A DNA stretch of 35,817 nucleotides from Phormidesmis priestleyi ULC007 (GTDB lineage Bacteria > Cyanobacteriota > Cyanobacteriia > Leptolyngbyales > Leptolyngbyaceae): assembly GCF_001895925.1 (NCBI RefSeq), contig NZ_MPPI01000046.1, positions 1 through 35,817 on the forward strand. The letters are read 5' to 3'. Every line of letters starts with the position of its first letter. Position 1 is the first letter of the stretch. Below the pieces are notes generated by a model. It saw nothing but the letters and a program-made list of their open reading frames with translations. It was not told the origin of the DNA and searched no databases. Below, in pieces: positions 32,801 through 35,817 of this stretch. A program made the translations under genes and the position numbers.

Positions 32801-33065
32801 TCAGCCCAATCAAATCTTCGCCAGCACACCACCAACCGCCCATTTCAACATGACGGTAGCGGCGCAGCACCCAATCCACCACGCGACCGTCGTTGCGTCG
32901 CGCCAGTTGATCTGAATAAAGCAAATAGCTGTAAGGGGAATCATCCTCCAACGACACAACGTTTGCTTCGATAATTTCTCGGCAAACACCACTCTCCATC
33001 CACTCCTGGTAATGCTTTGGAGCGACTGGAGACAAAACTTTTAACTCTTCAAGAAACTGCGACAT
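29898..33065 (-). CDS. Plasmid replication protein, CyRepA1 type, 1055 aa
   Basis: Replication initiator with a Toprim-like DUF3854 region and a helicase-like ATPase. ATG 33065 (MSQFLEELKVLSPVAP) is the family-like start. Residues 160-230 hold FIIIVEGAKKAG and YICFDYDQKIK, the acidic motifs of the DUF3854/Toprim part. Walker A KAPKGTGKTK is at about 392-401, LVLTHRIQLGQAL at 418-430, Walker B IIVDEAEQV at 478-486, IVLADADLSDLS further on, then IASPSIETGVSID and SRLRDPVDRYVW of a superfamily-2-like motor. It is the only intact rep gene in the window and is probably the active initiator. Repeats at 33197-33256 lie upstream. The truncated paralogue is at 5310-7416. Confidence 0.9.
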   Translation of the reverse strand: MSQFLEELKVLSPVAPKHYQEWMESGVCREIIEANVVSLEDDSPYSYLLYSDQLARRNDGRVVDWVLRRYRHVEMGGWWCAGEDLIGLNDLVRRSQFQAHDADANRSLWGQFKPDTPYLDEDGKPIKYEAPPKTDTRVIALHDPRRPRQWLDALLDSSVFIIIVEGAKKAGCLMTLGYLVVALPGVFNGYRKNKQELETFDRRLIKDLQVLCAPGRPVYICFDYDQKIKTRRHVQLATTRLGRMLEQAGCTVRVIALPEPEKGVDDFVVARGRQTLEALHKTATALIQMPSEASLVTSASRNSFNFPLLIQQFQAVWSLLATTIAFWTSFLPVTELGRQAFDEIYTAAPILEEWEILNYSQLTYKSACVVNVQDLGELELKAPQSARVVALKAPKGTGKTKIITKWVAEAIQQGQPTLVLTHRIQLGQALCARFGLDYMTELRDSETGHLLGYGLCVDSLHPKSGARFNANHWKNPLIIVDEAEQVIWHTLSADTEVRQHRVVVLKQLKQLIQNALTPYGHGRIVLADADLSDLSIDFILGLAEVSDQLEPWIIRNDWMPEKGWNVFHYNQSEPTTWLMGLKKHIALGNRPFIQVSGQKRTSKWGTQNLETWLEQEIHCRFPEKRILRIDSESISDPSHEAYGCISKLNEILTQYDVVIASPSIETGVSIDIKGHFTSVWGCFQGVSSADAVRQSLSRLRDPVDRYVWIASYGIGKIGSGATHHQSLLKSQTKVVRTTLKTLLAFDQEDIDITVDPIAQRTWAKMGARINAGMLHYRTTVLAGLKAEGHTIIPTTQCISAKTRKKLKIQLTNISESNQQAECAAIAAAEEITDLEASKLEAQRSKVPSERRKARKYKLQQRYRIDVTPDLVGKDDRGWHPQVRLHYYLSIGRDHLIQRDTQIVKKALEAGEGAIWTPDLNSSLLCHQVVVLEKLGLVEFLSGIELRNSNPKLVAFAQALKDVPWKTKAVLGITVNAKSSPITVLRQILTSKLGLRLELIRKDGPRNKQERIYRVIGLDDGRGAVFEAWLERDLLSVVTDGIDLSLSNSATVAEAA

Positions 33066-33196
33066 CGGGATCTCACGTATAAACGTGCAACCGGAATGCA
33101 GCGCAGGACGGCTACCATGCCACAAAGTTACCAATACGATTGGTTAGGGATTGAATTTTGACTCAATCCCGCTTAGAATGTGCATAGAAAAGCGCA

Positions 33197-33256
33197 TCCT
33201 CGCAACATCTGTTGCTGGGTTTTCGGGGAGCGTGTCCTCGCAACATCTGTTGCTGG
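33197..33256. repeat. Two 22-bp direct repeats with dyad core upstream of rep
   Basis: TCCTCGCAACATCTGTTGCTGG occurs at 33197-33218 and 33235-33256 (38-bp spacing). The core CAACA-TC-TGTTG is itself palindromic. Looser CAAC/GTTG pairs follow (for example CAACTTGGTTG near 33298-33308). The position 130-190 bp before the rep start fits autoregulatory operators or Rep-binding iterons. Confidence 0.75.
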
Positions 33257-33345
33257 ACTGTTGAGGGAGGCAATCAACAACTCAGTCGTCGCCAAACAAC
33301 TTGGTTGATTGTTCTCCGCACTATTTCGACAGGTTAATACAGGGT

Positions 33346-33380
33346 AAAAGCTCCTCAACGGTGAGGGGCTTTTCAGTTTT
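33346..33380. terminator. Terminator-like hairpin upstream of rep
   Basis: AAAAGCTCCTCA (33346-33357) pairs with TGAGGGGCTTTT (33362-33373) around ACGG with one T-G pair; Ts follow at 33377-33381. It resembles the end of a transcription unit and would insulate rep from the region now occupied by the IS4-type element. The rest of 33257-33488 shows no gene. Confidence 0.65.
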
Positions 33381-33488
33381 TACAAATCTTTACCTCCTAA
33401 TTTATCCCCAAGACTCGCTGCGAAGGGGAAGTACCTTTATATCTTTCGCGATCCTACCACTAGTGGTGAAAAATCGGTACTGCTAATC

Positions 33489-34629
33489 CTAAGTACAGGA
33501 CAAAAAGTTGCCAAAGGAGAGGAGGAAAGGGTTTCATGCAAATAGTGAGTTCACAATATGAAACCCTATGCATCAGATTACTCAATTGCGACAAACATTG
33601 CAGCCTCTACTTGGCTGGCATGGAGCACGAGTCGCCTTTCTGTCCTTATTTCTAGTTGCCCTGTTCCAGGTCAAGACGGTGAACCTGGCAGAGGTGGCAA
33701 CCGGGTTTGCGGGACGAGCGAAAGCCGCCTCGAATTACAAGCGCATCCAACGATTTCTGCGGTCGTTTGAGGTTGACTATGACCAGATTGCCCAACTGGT
33801 GGTGAGACTGGTCGGGATTCCGAAGCCGTGGGTGTTGAGTGTAGACCGAACCACGTGGGAGTTTGGGTCAGTGACGATCAATATTCTGATGTTAGGCGTG
33901 GGACATCAAGGGGTCGCGTTTCCCTTGTTTTGGCATCTCTTAGATAAGCGAGGCAACTCCAACACGCAAGAGCGCTTCGACCAGTTGGTCGAGTTTCTGT
34001 GCGTCTTTGCGCCTGAAGACATTGCCTATCTCACGGCAGACCGGGAGTTTGTCGGTGCCCAGTGGTTTGCCTTGCTGATGGCAGAGCCTGTGACTCGATT
34101 TCGCATCCGCATTCGGGAGTCGGAGTTACTGTTTGATGGGCAGAAATTCCTCAAAACCGCGATTGTCTTTCAAGACTTGCAGCCTCAGCAGTCCAAGGTG
34201 CTGACACGGAAACGACGGCTTTGGGGACACTGGCTTTACTTGGCAGGATTGCGACTCGATGACGGTTCGTTGCTGGTGGTTGCTACGAATCATGCCCCCT
34301 CTACTGCAATCGCCGACTATGCCCATCGCTGGGGCATTGAAACCTGGTTTGGCTGCTTGAAAACTCGTGGCTTTTGCCTCGAAGCCACCCACCTCAAAGA
34401 CCCAGACCGACTCAAGAAGCTCATCGCCCTGTTAACCTTGGCATTCTGCTGGGCACATCAAGTCGGAGAGTGGATGGTTGAGCAGCGTCCCATCAAAATC
34501 AAAAAGCATGGACGCAAAGCTAGGAGCATTTTCCGCATGGGGCTAGATCATCTCCGCCAGATTTTACTCAACCTCGAGACTCGTCAAGCGCAGTTTGTCC
34601 AAGTTCTAAAACTTTTGTCCTGTACTTAG
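33489..34629 (+). mobile_element. IS4-family insertion sequence (1141 bp) with 9-bp target duplication
   Basis: Perfect 17-bp inverted repeats beginning CTAAGTACAGGACAAAA at 33489 and, reversed, at 34629. The flanks are CTGCTAATC at 33480-33488 and CTGCTAATC at 34630-34638. The transposase stop codon is formed by the last bases of the element. Intact ends, duplication and frame indicate a recent insertion. Confidence 0.95.
33568..34629 (+). CDS. IS4-family transposase, 353 aa
   Basis: DDE transposase. The family-defining Y-(2)-R-(3)-E-(6)-K signature is exact in YAHRWGIETWFGCLK (residues about 250-264). The first Asp is in VLSVDRTTWEFG and the second in YLTADREFVGAQWF. The C-terminal part is basic (KKHGRKARSIFRMGLDHL). 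Full length, inside an element with perfect ends, so probably active. Confidence 0.95.
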   Translation: MHQITQLRQTLQPLLGWHGARVAFLSLFLVALFQVKTVNLAEVATGFAGRAKAASNYKRIQRFLRSFEVDYDQIAQLVVRLVGIPKPWVLSVDRTTWEFGSVTINILMLGVGHQGVAFPLFWHLLDKRGNSNTQERFDQLVEFLCVFAPEDIAYLTADREFVGAQWFALLMAEPVTRFRIRIRESELLFDGQKFLKTAIVFQDLQPQQSKVLTRKRRLWGHWLYLAGLRLDDGSLLVVATNHAPSTAIADYAHRWGIETWFGCLKTRGFCLEATHLKDPDRLKKLIALLTLAFCWAHQVGEWMVEQRPIKIKKHGRKARSIFRMGLDHLRQILLNLETRQAQFVQVLKLLSCT

Positions 34630-34732
34630 CTGCTAATCACATCTATCACCCGATCGCAAACGAGTAGAGGAAAATGATCAGCAAATGCAGGTGGCGACAA
34701 ACCGCGTGAGAAACTGGATTGCTAATGAAATG

Positions 34733-35487
34733 GGCGTTGCATAATGGAGGGATGAATTAAGGTCAAGCATCATGCAATGTCCTGAGGGTCACTCGACTCA
34801 CATCCGTAAGAATGGCAAGCGTAGAGGCAAACAAAATCACATTTGCGTCGATTGCTGTCGTCAATTCCTAGATCGCTACGACCCTTCTCCAGGTTACTCG
34901 GATGAGGTCAAGCGAGAGTGTTTGAAAATGTCGGTCAACGGCATGGGATTTCGAGCAATTGAACGGGTCAAGGGCGTGCACCACACCACTATACTCTCCT
35001 GGCTGAAGCAAGTTGGAGAACGCCTACCCGATGCTTATGCACCCGATACCGTTCCCGAAGTTGGGGAACTGGATGAACTGGAAACCTTTGTCGGCTCGAA
35101 AAAAACAAAATCTGGATTTGGACAGCGGTTGACCACTTCCAGCAAGGGATTTTAGGATGGGTTGTGGGAGACCACAGCAGTAAAACCTTTGAACCCTTGT
35201 GGGCAGTGGTGGCGACTTGGCAGTGCTACTTCTACGTCACGGATGGTTGGTCGGTGTATCCCGGTTTTATCCCAGACGGAGACCAGATTATTAGCAAGAC
35301 CTATATGACACGGGTTGAAGGGGAAAATACACGATTGCGACATTATCTGGCAAGATTGCATCGCAAGACGTTGTGCTACTCCAAGTCAGAAGAAATGCTG
35401 AAACACGCGATTCGATTGCTACTACACTATCTCAAATTCTGGGATGTGCCTGTTCCTACCTAATTCATCCCGCCATTCAGCAACGCC
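34733..35487 (+). mobile_element. IS1-family insertion sequence B (755 bp) with 8-bp target duplication
   Basis: Inverted repeats 34733-34759 and 35461-35487 (both start GGCGTTGC and end GGGATGAATTA; 24 of 27 match). Flanks are ATGAAATG at 34725-34732 and ATGAAATG at 35488-35495. Size and duplication length fit the IS1 family. It differs in sequence from IS1-A at 7417-8279. Confidence 0.95.
34772..35463 (+). CDS. IS1-family transposase, probably made by -1 frameshifting
   Basis: The first frame (34772-35155, 127 aa, InsA-like) has the zinc motif CPEGH...CVDCC and an HTH (MGFRAIERVKGVHHTTILSW). The second frame (open after 35107 to 35463) has VDHFQQGILGW, VTDGWSVYPGF, and ENTRLRHYLARLHRKTLCYS with the catalytic Glu. 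They overlap at a run of seven A followed by C (35099-35106), the kind of site where classical IS1 shifts -1. After the shift the joined protein reads ELDELETFVGSKKNKIWIWT, about 230 aa with a complete DDE set. The unshifted product would be an InsA-type repressor. Confidence 0.9.
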
Positions 35488-35702
35488 ATGAAATGATAGT
35501 CCCCTGGCTGTAGTGTAAAGGCTGATTTCACCATGTGATCCTGACACTTGTTCTAGATGAGTGACTGCTGAGTTTGAAGCAGCAAGGGCAAAGTATTCAT
35601 CAATAGTGGCTCTATTCACTATTTGCGTCATTCAACCTGTAACTATTTCTTTCCAAGACGTGTTTGACATGCGTGCTAGGGACTGGCTGTTCCTATTACA
35701 AT
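35488..35702 (-). other. Flank of IS1-B with a possible small interrupted ORF
   Basis: With the IS removed, a minus-strand frame from ATG 35631 (MTQIVNRATIDEYFALAASN) would end 48 codons later at a TAG just past the target site. Ribosome site and promoter are weak. On the plus strand, 34630-34732 joined to 35488-35520 also forms a short open frame (VATNRVRNWIANEM). Either could be a gene remnant; neither is firm. Nothing else is recognised before the terminal repeat. Confidence 0.25.
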
Positions 35703-35817
35703 CTTGAGTGTTGTGATGTCGAGGGAGAAAAATCGAAGTCCTTCTATGGCGGGATGAACAGGAGTGAGGAATGCGGGAAAGTGCAGATGAATTCAGGCTC
35801 GTCAGGGAGGTTCAAGG
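35703..35817. repeat. Right copy of the 115-bp terminal inverted repeat
   Basis: Exact reverse complement of 1-115. No dinB sequence precedes it on this side, so the two copies border different neighbours. Confidence 0.9.

Noticed and set aside
33197-33256. CRISPR array
   Set aside because: Only two repeats with a 16-bp spacer and no cas genes; position fits a rep operator.
1-35817. Linear-plasmid telomeres from the terminal inverted repeats
   Set aside because: The left copy interrupts dinB and no telomere resolvase or terminal protein gene is present; a repeat or assembly edge is more likely.
1-35817. tRNA, rRNA or integron integrase genes
   Set aside because: None seen on either strand by reading; no IntI-like tyrosine recombinase among the frames.

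Overview
The window is a mobile, plasmid-like piece of a cyanobacterial genome. The host call rests on a complete psbA (photosystem II D1), several HIP1 octamers (gcgatcgc, for example 3353-3360 and 3436-3443) and gene families mostly known from cyanobacteria (CyRepA1-type plasmid replication proteins, DUF4351, Uma2). The plasmid call rests on a MobC plus MOBP relaxase pair, a ParA-like operon, two CyRepA1-type replication genes, an iteron array and five insertion sequences in 36 kb. I cannot name the genus.

Layout. 1-2872 (minus): dinB cut at the window edge, a frameshifted HU gene, two small coupled unknown genes and a GT2 glycosyltransferase. 3518-4724 (plus): psbA with promoter and terminator. 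4736-5160: a long hairpin and an array of about 18-bp iterons, probably a replication origin. 5310-9487 (minus): a CyRepA1 gene decapitated by an IS1-type element, an IS-truncated unknown gene and a DUF4351 protein. 9976-15048: a small putative DNA-binding protein with palindromic operators, a gene split by an IS256-type element, a membrane-anchored coiled-coil ATPase with a zinc ribbon, a repeat cluster and three tiny ORFs.

15113-18570: a divergent XRE regulator and a three-gene plus-strand unit. Its last product carries motifs resembling the catalytic double-psi beta-barrel of RNA polymerase beta-prime (GERVD, RSPFPN, LNP, DFDKD). This is the most unusual gene here. 18671-22727: a two-gene unit of a cyanobacterial unknown and a membrane TPR protein, the latter split by an IS with a perfect 5-bp target duplication, followed by an attC-like site. 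23154-23803: an antitoxin/PIN-toxin pair. 23853-26247 (minus): DNA-binding protein, ParA-like ATPase and coiled-coil membrane protein. 26670-28468 (plus): mobC and relaxase. 28698-33065 (minus): Uma2, a small unknown and an intact CyRepA1 replication protein, with CCATACGGAAAA repeats nearby. 33489-35487: an IS4-type and an IS1-type element, both with perfect target duplications.

The first and last 115 bases are perfect inverted copies of each other. Either the segment is bounded by two inverted copies of a repeat, or the assembly stopped in a shared repeat. Two rep genes of one family, one of them broken, suggest a fusion of two plasmids followed by decay of one replicon.
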